In this document: piece by piece, positions 11,895 to 21,031 of the stretch
Position numbering within the stretch: position 1 is the stretch's first letter
How the letters are laid out: each line of letters starts with the position of its first letter
Source of the DNA: Schizophyllum amplum
Lineage: Eukaryota > Basidiomycota > Agaricomycetes > Agaricales > Schizophyllaceae
Assembly (NCBI GenBank): GCA_007026445.1
Contig: VDMD01000006.1
Location: 744,001 to 808,000, forward strand
Direction of reading: 5' to 3'
Length of the DNA: 64,000 nucleotides
The notes under the pieces: model-generated
Databases searched by the model: none
What the model was told of the DNA's origin: nothing
What the model saw: only the letters and a program-made list of their open reading frames with translations
Translations under genes and position numbers: made by a program

Positions 11895-12640
11895 CTAGGT
11901 CACAATGGAAAGCATGTTGTTGGAGCGCGCATGGTTGAAAAACGCGATCGCCTCCCCGAGATCTTTGCCGCAGAGACTGATGGGCCCCGAGACGCCCAAG
12001 ATGGCCGCGTTGAACGCCATACTTGTGAAGACGTAAGCATCGACCCAAAACAAAGGAAGGCGCGACGTACGGGTGGTTGAACACACCAACCATTCTGCCA
12101 CGGGTCACGGCGTAGTACTTCTTGGCACACGGCCAGTAGCCAGAGGGCGCGACGAGGTTGACCTGAGGCACGACGAGGTACCCGACACCGACGTGGTTGT
12201 GGGTGGGGTTACGCGTCACCTGGTAGGGCAACTCGACGAGCGGCGACGCGGCGAATACTGAGGTTGGCACCGAGAAGGCGGGGGACAACATGGGCGAGGA
12301 CACCATATTTCCGGGGTCGAGGTTGATACTGACATCGTCGGACGAGTCAGTGGCGATGTCGCTCACGCCATCGTCGTCGACAGGCGCTTGACTCGAGGCC
12401 GGCGGCTCGGCAATGTCGCTGCGAGGGGACCCCACGTACTCGAACGCCTCACCCAGGGGGGAGTTCGGCGGAGAAGTTGCGGGCGACGTGGCGACGGACG
12501 CAGGCTCAGCGCCGTCGGTGACGTTGACGGCGGACTGGATGGGGTCCAGTCCGGCGTCTGCGCCAGCGAAAGTCACTGGGATACGCATCAGCAACAGGCG
12601 GTGAAGAGGGACACAGCGACTCACCGTGTGCGGAAAACAT
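11895..12640 (-). CDS. Protein with one C-terminal RNase H1 N-terminal-like domain, 215 aa
   Basis: Exons 12640-12625, 12575-12071 and 12021-11895 (648 nt) are joined over two 49-nt introns. The tiny first exon encodes only MFSAH plus one base. The start is chosen because it follows a CT-rich leader and splices in frame. The middle is acidic and Ser/Pro-rich (about residues 15-130). The C-terminal domain reads KKYYAVTRGRMVGVFNHP, then AAILGVSGPISLCGKD and the helix GEAIAFFNHARSNNM. This is the same fold signature as the gene at 10614-11358 but in the GVF/GVSG subtype. The stop follows directly, so the domain ends the protein. With its neighbour it forms a head-to-tail pair of related genes. 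No RNase H catalytic domain is present. Confidence 0.82.
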
Positions 12641-13034
12641 CAAGTGCAGATGGGGGGAGGAAGGAAGAAGGGATGGGAATGGTTCAGCTCGATCGCGTGT
12701 ATATACATGGTGCACCAAGTCGGATCGGAGTTCGCCGTGGTGGCGCAGATGAGCCGCGGAGATGGCGCCAAACCGTGCCATAACGAGTGCGGGTAGCTAG
12801 TAAGCCTGGCGGAAGCCACTGCCCGGAAGGAGTCGTCGCACGGCGGAAGCGAAGTGGAATAGGATAATAGAGGGCCATGGTTTTGAAGTCGAGTGTGGCC
12901 CGTCCTTCCCCTGCGTAGTCAAACTTCGCACCCCAGCCATCACATTTCACAAAAGAACTGAAGTCCGTACGCACCTTTGAGGTCAGTCCACCCCGCTCGA
13001 TGTCCCTCGCACCGATCTGAGGGAAGTCAGCAGC
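12641..13034. promoter_or_regulatory. Shared 394-bp promoter between divergent genes
   Basis: The segment separates the minus-strand start at 12640 from the plus-strand start at 13035. On the minus strand a TATATAC box (about 12698-12706) lies some 60 bp upstream of 12640. It is followed by a nearly pure C/T tract running to the start codon, the usual layout of fungal promoters. Confidence 0.5.
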
Positions 13035-16000
13035 ATGGGAAAGAAGCAGAAGGCCGAAAGAGCAAACGCCAAAGGATGGAGTGAGGGAGTGCGCGACGAG
13101 CTCGTCCTCATTCCACAGCTCCCCGGCTACATGGAGGCAAGACAGTGCGGTACAGTCGCTGAGAGGCGGGCGGTCAGCGACATATGCAACAGGTTCCATA
13201 CCACGTTCCCTTACTGGCTCGAGGATCACGAGGAGTATTACGGCCCCCATCTTCCGTACGACGCCAACAAGATTTACGACCCTTGTGAGGAGGTGGCTGA
13301 GGAGAACAAGGCAGCCGTCATGGGGCACATTGATTGGATGAATAAGGTATGTCATGTATGCGTATGTTATGATCGAAGCTCATTGTTCGCAGCGCATTCG
13401 GTGATTGCTCAAACATCGCTCGTCCAAGGTCCTTACTTCTTCTCAATCGTCGCTCGACATCACCAAAAACCCTCTGTCCGGTCTCCTTCTTCAGCTAGGC
13501 GGCTTCAAGACCCGTCCGAGGCGTCGATCGGCCCAGCAGGAGTTCCAGAATGAGCAGGCTGTCAGGCTGCAGGCTATATACTCTGCGGGCGTGCTGGCGA
13601 ACCCACTGACTGGCTCGCGTGCGGAGAAGGCGAAGCAGCAGCTGACTCGGCGGGACGACATTCTCAAGAAGGAATTCGCGAAGCTTACGGACGACGAGGT
13701 CGCTGCGTACGACGCCCGCGCGATCGCGGCTGGGAACGCTGTACGTGCCGAGTACGATCGCCTCAAGAAGGAAGGCCCCTCTAAAACGCCAGAGTCGCGT
13801 CAAAAGTGCGTTATCCTGCTGTATCTTGGCTCCTATGCTTATGCTTGAGCAGGGCGATCGCCGCGCTGCCTGCCTTCGTCGGCAACGTCTTGCGCGGGAT
13901 CCAGGCGTACACGGGCCTGCAAGCCACGCTGCTCCTCGGCGGACCTATACCGAGCGAGAAGGGGGAGCTACGCGTATACTCGGTCTTCGCTGGAAAGAAC
14001 TTAGCCAATGCTACATGGCCGGAATTCGACTCAGAGGGCCTCGCGCGGGCGAAGGACGCCTATCTGAAGTACATCGAGTCTTCGTACAGTGCGTATCCTT
14101 CCATTGCATCTTGTCTTGTGTCTCACCTCGACGTAGCTTCCGATGACATTGAAATGGCGAGTTTGGCACCGGAGGACCTCGATCTGGACGACCTCATCCC
14201 GCTGGAGGGGGCGCTTGACGACCCGAGCGACAACGGCTCCGATCTGGACAGCAGCTCTGACGATGAGCCTATCGAGGCCACCAGCAAACGCAAGCGCAAG
14301 GGCAACTCATCCTCACAAGCTACATCATCAACCACCCCAGGTCCCTCGAAGACCTCGCTCCCCCGCGGCAAGCCCGCCGCCAAGGTGCCCGCCAAGATCT
14401 CCATCAAGGCCCCCGTCAAGGCTTCCGTTAAGGGCAAAGGTTCCGCGACCTCCGTTCCGATCCCTCGCGGCAAGTTCGACATTACAAAACCGAAGGCGAC
14501 ATTCAGTCTCGACGACGAGCCCGGCGAGACCGAGGGCTACCGTCGCCTCCTGTGGGAGCAGCAGCGCTTCCTCGATCGCACTCGCTACTACCCCGGCAAC
14601 GAAGCGATGAAGAACGCACACATTGTCGAGTGGATGGACAATCACTACGTCGACGACTTGGGCCGTGTACGCGATCGGTCGCAGGACGTCGACTCCGAGG
14701 ACGACCTGGAAGGCTCCGACTGGGCCGGCAGCGACGATGAGGGTCGTCCGTCGAAGAAGCAGAAGAAGGCTAGCAAGCGGAAGGCCAACGGCGCCGCCGC
14801 TCAGCGGGGGCCATCCCAGCGCCTCAAGAACAAAAGCGGTGTGTTATGGCTTTATCCAGACTACACATGCGTACTCATATGGCATCGGTAGACAAGTTAA
14901 CGCCCGCCGATTCCCAAATGACTCCCGTCACCTCTAGTGCGGCGTCTCAGTCGTTCACGTCGGTACCAGACAAGGCTCCCCCGCCCGCGCCATCTAAGGC
15001 TCCCTCGCCCGCGCCATCTCAAGCCCCCTCACCCGCGCCGTCTAAGGCCTCTACGCCCGCGCCGTCTAAGGCTTCTACGCCCGCGCCGTCTAAGGCTTCT
15101 ACGCCCGCGCCGTCTAGGGCCTCTACGCCCGCGCCGTCGAACGCTCCCACACCCGCGCCGTCGAACGCTCCCGCACCCGCGCCGCCGTCGAACGCTCCCA
15201 CACCCGCGCCGGCGAACGCTCCCACACCCGCGCCGGCAAACGCTCCCACACCCGTGCCGTCAAATGGTCCCGCGCCCGCGCCGTCAAACGCTCACACGCC
15301 CACGCCTACAGTGACGAGGCTCACGGGCTCACTTGCAGCAGGATCGACAAAGGACCTCGCGCACATTCGCATCGCTGCGCAGTCTCGCGCGCGCCGACCG
15401 CCTGTGCCTATGCCGCGTTTGCAGGCTCCCATTCCCTCCGGACCCGCTGCAAGGCCGCGGACTCAGATGGAGCTGACCATTGAGGAGATGATGGAGGAGG
15501 AGGAGGATCCCGAAGCAGCCATGGACGTCGATGAAGACATGTCGACGTCTGCGCAGCCTGCCGTGCGCATGTCCTCGTCGTCGCCAACCATGGTCGAGCA
15601 TGATCAGGACACCATAACGGGTAACACGACGACGCCCCCATCTGCTACGCCGCCGGCTCCGACTCCCGATACACCGAATATCCACGAGAACGACGCCGGC
15701 AGCCTTACCGTCACGTATCCGGAGTCTGCTAGCCTTTGGTTCAAGAATATCTTCGACGTTATGAACCAACCGGAGCTCGGCCCTCTCTATCGTCGTCTCC
15801 TGGTAGCGTGGACGAAAGTAGAGGCCTTGCACGACTTCGATATCAACAAAGGCGCCACAATGACGGTAGCAGGGGCAGCGAGCAAACCGGCACAGCTTAC
15901 GACTTGAATCAATGGAGGGCGCCGCGCGAAGAAGCCGTTAGTGATTCAGAACATCGACACTTTCGAGAAGGAGATGTGGGCGTGGTGGGCAGGCCTACAG

Positions 16001-16240
16001 CCCGAGTGGCGCGAGATAGACGCCGACGGTCATTCGGCAGTTGGGGACAGCATCTCCGGAGATTGGGGAGTACTGGCGGTGCACGGCCAGAATGGGCTTG
16101 CTTCCGCCGTCGCATGCCTGTGCTGGTGGGGGCTTGCTTTGGTCAAATCACCCGAGCTGCCCAAGGCATCGTGGCAGCGATGTGTTGCTGACGTTGTACA
16201 GGTCGCCGAGGCGACCTGCGTGTACGCGTCCGCGAAGTAG
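13035..16240 (+). pseudogene. Large agaricomycete-specific family protein (Trp-rich C-terminal domain), interrupted by two TGA codons
   Basis: Five exons (13035-13346, 13393-13805, 13853-14088, 14137-14838, 14892-16240) join into one 1004-codon frame that is open except for TGA at 13402-13404 and 15905-15907. Landmarks typical of an expanded agaricomycete family of unknown function are an N-terminal KGWSEGVRDEL, FPYWLEDHEEYYGPHLPYD, SKTPESRQKAIAAL and QATLLLGGPIPSEKGEL. The C-terminal domain has SLWFKNIFDV, MWAWWAGLQPEWREIDADG and the GDWGVLAVHGQNGLASAVAC motif. Between them lie acidic/basic low-complexity parts and a PAPSKAST minisatellite. By comparison with the family as I recall it, the first TGA sits where an Arg is usual just before a Trp, and the second where a Trp is usual. 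A splicing program could hide each TGA: acceptor 13428 for the first, an intron 15868-15948 for the second. Either choice would remove conserved residues. A recent pseudogene is the simplest reading. Confidence 0.75.
14972..15303. repeat. 24-bp coding minisatellite (Ala/Pro/Ser/Lys/Thr)
   Basis: About a dozen variants of a 24-bp unit built on GCGCCGTCTAAGGCTTCTAC plus GCCC, encoding APSKASTP-like octapeptides in the fifth exon of the 13035-16240 gene. Some units are 18 bp or carry a 3-bp gain; all changes keep the frame. Confidence 0.85.
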
Positions 16241-16258
16241 GTGTAGACGACATACTGT

Positions 16259-16318
16259 GTCAAGATCTAGCTAGTCAGTCCCGATGTACGTAGACACTCT
16301 GACTACCTAGCTCTTGAC
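16259..16318. terminator. Hairpin with 20-nt arms just after the 13035-16240 gene
   Basis: Arm 16259-16278 (GTCAAGATCTAGCTAGTCAG) pairs with 16299-16318 at 18 of 20 positions across a 20-nt loop. It begins 18 bp past the stop. A role in 3'-end formation or as a mobile-element end is possible but unproven. Confidence 0.5.
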
Positions 16319-16914
16319 ATTCCAATTTTCGTCGGGCGGGGACTTAGGCATGATTGCTGTTGGAAGCATCACGTGCATGTTGAACTCGAGATGATCATGT
16401 GATCGTTGGACTTTGAAGTTTTCACGGCCATTGCCCGCGGCAAAGCGCTGTGGGACCGTAGGCAAGACCTCAGGTCTCAAAAAGACGACAGGGAGGACAC
16501 GGAGGAGTGTATAATTGACGTATGATACGTGTAAGTATGTACAGAGATATATGATAAGACAGCGTAGCAGAAAGGTCCGATGTTCAGAGATATAGGGGTG
16601 GTGCCATGCGCACGGGTGGAAGATTTGTGTGGGTGGGTGTCACAGCGCGGGGGAGTGCACGAATGACGAGGATGACCGGGGCCTTGTGACCGGGTGAAGG
16701 GGCGTGGGCGGATGCATGAAGGTGCGGGCGAGAACGCGGCGGGGGGCGGGGCGAGGGCACGGGGGCGGCGGACGCGGCGAGGGTGCGGGGGCGCCGTGGC
16801 GAGGGCGCGGCGGCGGGGGGCGGGGGGCCATGGGCAGGGGGGGGGGGGCGTGGTGGCGGGGCGAGGGCGAGGACGGGGCGGCGCGGCAGTGGGGGCCGGG
16901 GTCGGGGCCACCTG
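16319..16914. other. Gene-free spacer with a G-rich low-complexity half
   Basis: No supportable gene. About 16680-16914 is strongly G-rich (GGGGCGAGGGCRCGGGGGCG-like). The Pro-rich and Gly/Arg-rich open frames there are products of composition. A similar G-rich patch lies at 20200-20330 outside the other arm of the inverted repeat. Confidence 0.5.
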
Positions 16915-17200
16915 TGGCGGTAGGGTATTTGCAAAGACCTTGGACAGTTGTCCATCACATAGTTGAAAAGTCCTCGGATCACTTACCTACACAGCCACAG
17001 CCTCCCGGCGGCCCTCCGGCACTGGCTCCGGGCTCGGGGGATATCCCGAGCGCACCGCCCAATTAGGCAGGGTCACGCGGGCTGCTCGCCTGGCGTGCCC
17101 GGCTCATTCCCGCGCACGCCGCACGCCGCACGCGGCCTCGACCGCCTTCCCGTTTGGGCGCGGCGGTCGATCGGCGGGCTTCGGGGCGTTGCGCGCCCTA
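16915..17200 (+). repeat. Left arm of a 3.1-kb inverted-repeat structure
   Basis: From GGTATTTGCAAA / GGACAGTTGTCCATCA through TCCTCGGATCACTTACC to GGTCGATCGGCGGGC, this arm matches 19740-20035 in reverse orientation with scattered substitutions and few length changes. The outermost part contains the near-palindrome GGACAGTTGTCC. A short open frame shared by both arms (from about 16963) has no recognisable motif. Confidence 0.8.
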
Positions 17201-18349
17201 CTGCCGTTGGCGCTGCTGCCCTCGCTGCTTCTTGTGGGTTGGCGTGATCGTGTATATAGCACTGAAATTTATATAACCTGTATGTAAGTATATGTGAGAA
17301 AAAGCGCAGAGCGCGACGGGAAAAAATCGCGGGCGCGCTGCGCGTGCACTGCGCAGGCGCTGGGACGCGCGGGCAGGCCTGCAAGCAGTAGGTAGATGAT
17401 AGGGATGGGGATGGTTGTATTCATGTACTGGGGGGCTCAGTGGGTGCGTCGCTGTGGCGGGGCCTCTCGCGCGCCCTGAGGCACGCGCACGCTACAGATA
17501 GCGAATGCCCTCACGCCTGCCATTACGGACGCGCAAGACAACAAGCGTCTACGCGCCGCACCCGTTCAGCGCGCAGAGCGCTGACGGGCCGCACAGCGAC
17601 GCTTGATTGTGGGCGGGGGCCGGCGCGGGTGCGGGAGGGGCATAGGAGGGTGTTGCGTGGTTCGCCTGCACACGGAGGTGGTCTACGGGGGCGCCTGCGC
17701 GCCTTTGAGTATCGGGAGAGCATGCCACGCACACACGCTTGCCGAGGGAAAGCCGCGAATTCCCGGTGCAATGGGTACTCAAGCGGCTTTCCCCCAACGC
17801 GCGTATGTGCGTGCGGCGGCGGTGGAGGAGGGGTAGGGGAGGCGAGCGGAACCCTTGACGGTCTAGAGGGATCCCAAGGTGCATCTTGCGCTGCGAAAGG
17901 CGCAGGTCCACATTTGTTTGAAGGCGGAAGGTGGCAGTGCGTGGCGGGAACGTTGTGCCGCACGGGCGTTGTGATCGCAGCTGGTTCCGGGTCCTTCTAG
18001 CAATAAAAGTCGTTGGGACGGTCGTCTATGGCATGATTCAGTTAAGATATGCGTGCTGAGCGTCCGTACGCACCTGCGGCGCGGGAGCGGGCGCGCAGCC
18101 CGCCTCCCGCGCTCCTTCTCTATGTCGTGTATTTTGGCCTCAGACTGGCGCAATATGTGAGGATAAATCGATGTTCTAAGATGTTTAGTGGAGAAAGGTG
18201 GATGTTGGGGGTAGACGGGGGGCCGCTGTGGTTGTAGCTGAGGATGAGAAGAGCAACGTCGCGCGGGCTCGGCGTCCCGGTCCGGTTTCCGAGGCTCGCC
18301 GCCGACGCGCTCGACGACCGCGGCGACGTCTCGGACACATTCCGGCGCG
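17201..18349. other. Interior of the inverted-repeat structure, no gene called
   Basis: GC-rich sequence with overlapping open frames on both strands but no conserved motif, intron pattern or family signature. A Gly-coding GGCGGCGGTGGAGGAGGGG run lies near 17815. I see nothing else that can be supported. Confidence 0.4.
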
Positions 18350-18740
18350 GATTTGAAGCCAGGGGCCATTAGAATACATATGATAGTCTGGATTTACGAA
18401 GAGAAAACAGGAATAGGACCCAAAATGATGATATTATACACTGAAAGTTCTGCTGCAGCTTTCACCAGATTTCTCTCTTTCGTAAGGTGTAGACCTGGCC
18501 ATTCTGAGCTGTCTTTTGCTAGCTCAGCTACAGTCAAAGCTGGGGCATAGTTTATGGGCATTACTGTACATTCTCCAGGCAGATTCGAAGACTCAAACCC
18601 CTCAGATGAAATAGATTAAGCTGAACAGTCAGTGAGGGAGGAGATCTTTGGATGATATGCTGCTATTCCAGTATGTTGCTGACTTCAAGGTTTAACAGTG
18701 ACAGCATATCATGATTTATTACATAGAATAAGGTAGATCT
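18350..18740. other. AT-rich island
   Basis: Base composition shifts abruptly from GC-rich flanks to AT-rich. It contains an 11-bp perfect inverted repeat, ATGATATGCTG (about 18652-18662) with CAGCATATCAT (about 18702-18712). No coding signal. It may be the remnant of a small inserted element. Confidence 0.45.
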
Positions 18741-18744
18741 ACAG

Positions 18745-19040
18745 AGAATCGCGCTCATCTGAGGCCTGGGTGCGCGAGAATCGCGCCGCATCTCGTCCCG
18801 ACCGCGCTCGAAATGAGCGCGTTCGTGACGTGACGTAACGCGCCTTCCCCTCCTCTCGCCACCATCCGCGACGCAGCCGCCGCTCAACGGCGGCTTAAAG
18901 ACGGCCTCTTTTGGAGAATAAGGGAAAGGGGACTCTGACGAGTCCCCTCCAGGTGCGTGGTCGCTAATCCAGTACATATAGTAGTAACTATAACATAGGT
19001 ATAGTATCTGCAGGGCGCTCTAGAGCGCCCTGCAGCTACT
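18745..19040. repeat. Palindrome cluster,including a perfect 28-bp palindrome
   Basis: Within 300 bp are GCCGCCG-CTCAA-CGGCGGC (about 18874-18892), GGGGACTC-TGAC-GAGTCCCC (about 18928-18947) and the perfect 28-bp palindrome 19008-19035. The last is two copies of CTGCAGGGCGCTCT head to head, with 3 further complementary bases after one mismatch on each side. Function unknown. Confidence 0.75.
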
Positions 19041-19699
19041 TCGCGCATCCGCGCTCCGCCCGCGCGGCGGACAGACTCACACAAACACCCCGAAGACACG
19101 CGCGCGCCGCTCGCTCACCCGCGCACCCGCACACCCGCGCGCGCGCCCCCCCCCCTCCCCCGTCTTGCAGGTGGGCGTTAGCCCTCCTGCTGACGTGTCC
19201 CCAGCCGCATGCACTATGCTTGAACAGCATCTGTGTGTGTAGGGGAGGGCCGCCCAATGCCCGCATACGACGCCGGGGCCTTCTACAAGCGAGGGCACGC
19301 GACGTGATCGGGCACCTAGCCTGCGTCACCCATCTCCCCACCTCCCTTCACCCTCCCCTGCGCCTCCATCGCCCGATGTGTGCTCCCCAGCGCTGCATCT
19401 CACCGCCGACACTCACCGCTTTCACGCGCTGCGTGCCCCTCACCGCACCCAACCCCCGCGCCGTGCCGCCCTCTCGCGCCGCGCCCGCCTCTCGCGCCGC
19501 GCCCGCGTGCGCAGCCCTTCCACTACACTTACCCCACCCCCCATCCATGCCCCTGCGTGCTGACGCGACCCCCACCCGCGCAGCGTGCGCGACGCGTCCG
19601 CGAAAAATTTTCACCGCGTTTTCGGGTGCTTTTTTCGCGCGTCCGTCACCCGTAGATATACATTAATACATATATTTCCCTCTATATAACCTTTTTAAG
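19041..19699. other. GC/CT-rich spacer inside the inverted-repeat structure
   Basis: It contains a GCGCGCGCCCCCCCCCCCTC-type tract near 19138 and repeated CTCTCGCGCCGCGCCCGC phrases near 19470-19510. Open frames on both strands lack motifs. No gene is called. Confidence 0.4.
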
Positions 19700-19739
19700 T
19701 ATTGCCCAACAAACAGCGAGACACGGGGGCGGGCGGCAG

Positions 19740-20035
19740 CGCGCGCGCAAAACCCCCGAGCCCGCCGATCGACCGCCGCGCCCAAACGGGAAGGCGGTCG
19801 AGGCCGCGTGCGGCGTGCGGCGTGCGCGGGAATGAGCCGGGCACGCCAGGCGAGCAGCCCGCGTGACCCTGCCTAATTGGGTGGTGCGCTCGGGATATCC
19901 CCCGAGCCCGGAGCCAGTGCCGGAGGGCCGCCGGGAGGCTGTGGCTGTGTAGGTAAGTGATCCGAGGACTTTTCAACTACATGATGGACAACTGTCCAGC
20001 GTGTTTGCAAATACCTTACCGCCTCAGCTGTCGGG
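19740..20035 (-). repeat. Right arm of the 3.1-kb inverted-repeat structure
   Basis: Reverse-complement relative of 16915-17200; it shares the GGTAAGTGATCCGAGGACTT and GGACAACTGTCC blocks and the same short open frame. The arms diverge at scattered sites, so the structure is not fresh. No target-site duplication could be fixed because the edges fade into G-rich DNA. Confidence 0.8.
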
Positions 20036-20494
20036 GCCGGGGCTGAATGACAATCATGCCGCAGGATGGAAGCGCCCATGATAGCATGAGGCGCAATGGG
20101 CGAAACCGGCAGCGGCCAGCCAGGCGGGCAGCGTGGGGTGGGCAGGCAAATCCACCTAGTGACGGCCAAATTGCTGGTGGTGACGCGGTTGACGGCCGTG
20201 AAGCCTGTAGGAGGGCGGGGAGGGCACGGTCGAGGAGGCGCGGCGGAAGGCCGCGGCGGGGGGCGGGAGGGCCGCGGCGGGGGCGCGGCGGGGGGCGGGA
20301 GGGGGCGGGGGCGCACGCGCTGGATGTAATTATGTTGGAATAATAATAAAAAGAACGGGAAATAATATAATTAGCCTAACTAGGCCGCCACGGCATTAGC
20401 CGAGGCTTACCGGCCGAATCCGAGCCCTGCCACTCTGGATGGGCCAATAACGGGTTGTGCGTTATAACCCTCCATTTGACAACAATTACACTGG
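20036..20494. other. Spacer between the inverted-repeat arm and the gag fragment
   Basis: A G-rich low-complexity patch (about 20200-20330) is followed by AT-richer sequence. On the minus strand the last 60 bp (with TAACCAGTGTAATTGTTGTC) resemble the region at 2050-2110 next to the other DIRS gag piece. It is therefore probably an extension of that retroelement beyond its stop codon. Confidence 0.45.
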
Positions 20495-21031
20495 TTATAT
20501 CCACTTCTTGTAGGCTAATCTAAAGGACATCGGCTCCATCACGGCCGTCCACTCGTACTGCTGGTGCAGCTGCATGATATGCTGGATGTAGTGGAAACCA
20601 CCCCGTGAGATCACAAAGACATCCGCTGCCGAACCCCCGCCGGTGGCCGCAAAGGCAGTGAGGATCTCGAAGTAGATGGAGAGGGGGGTGAGGAGGAAGT
20701 GGAGGATAGGGTAGTCCTTGCTCGAGCCTGTGCGAGGAGCGATGGAGGAATCCGGGCCCGGCTGGTTGACCTTGTCGCGAAAGCGGGAGTCAAGCTTGAA
20801 CAGGTCGCCTGGCTGGAGATTGTGATGTGAGACATCGAGCAGCAGCCCCCTCTTGATCATAGGGAAGAGATCATATATAGACGCACCAGCGAGTGGGGAT
20901 GGATTGGCGCCGATGAAGGCGGGGAGCTGAGGTGGCTGAGGTGCAGCTGGCGTAACATGCTGGCTCGGGGCCGGAGCCGGCTGGAGCCCGAGCGCTGCCA
21001 ACAATGCCAGCAACTGGGCGACCTGATTCAC
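20495..21031 (-). pseudogene. Gag-like ORF fragment of a DIRS-order retroelement (178 aa)
   Basis: The open frame reads from MNQVAQLLALLAALGLQPAP through IYDLFPMIKRGLLLDVSHHN and LTPLSIYFEILTAFAATGG. It ends in FHYIQHIMQLHQQYEWTAV plus a short tail and stop. The order (Ala/Pro linker, a D-F-K-L-D segment, LTPLSIYF, then a Y-E-W-x-A-V helix) is that of the N-terminal gag of basidiomycete YR retroelements. It stops before any zinc knuckle, and no RT follows on its 3' side. It is therefore a 5' fragment, complementary in content to the RT piece at the left window edge. Confidence 0.6.

Noticed and set aside
13402..15907. Reading the two TGA codons as recoding (selenocysteine or Trp)
   Set aside because: Nuclear genes here use TGG for Trp and TGA as stop (for example within spliced introns and at gene ends). 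No SECIS-like context was seen. Mutation is simpler.
16694..17066. Gly/Arg-rich and Pro-rich ORFs in the G-rich patch
   Set aside because: Simple-sequence products in several frames without conservation cues.
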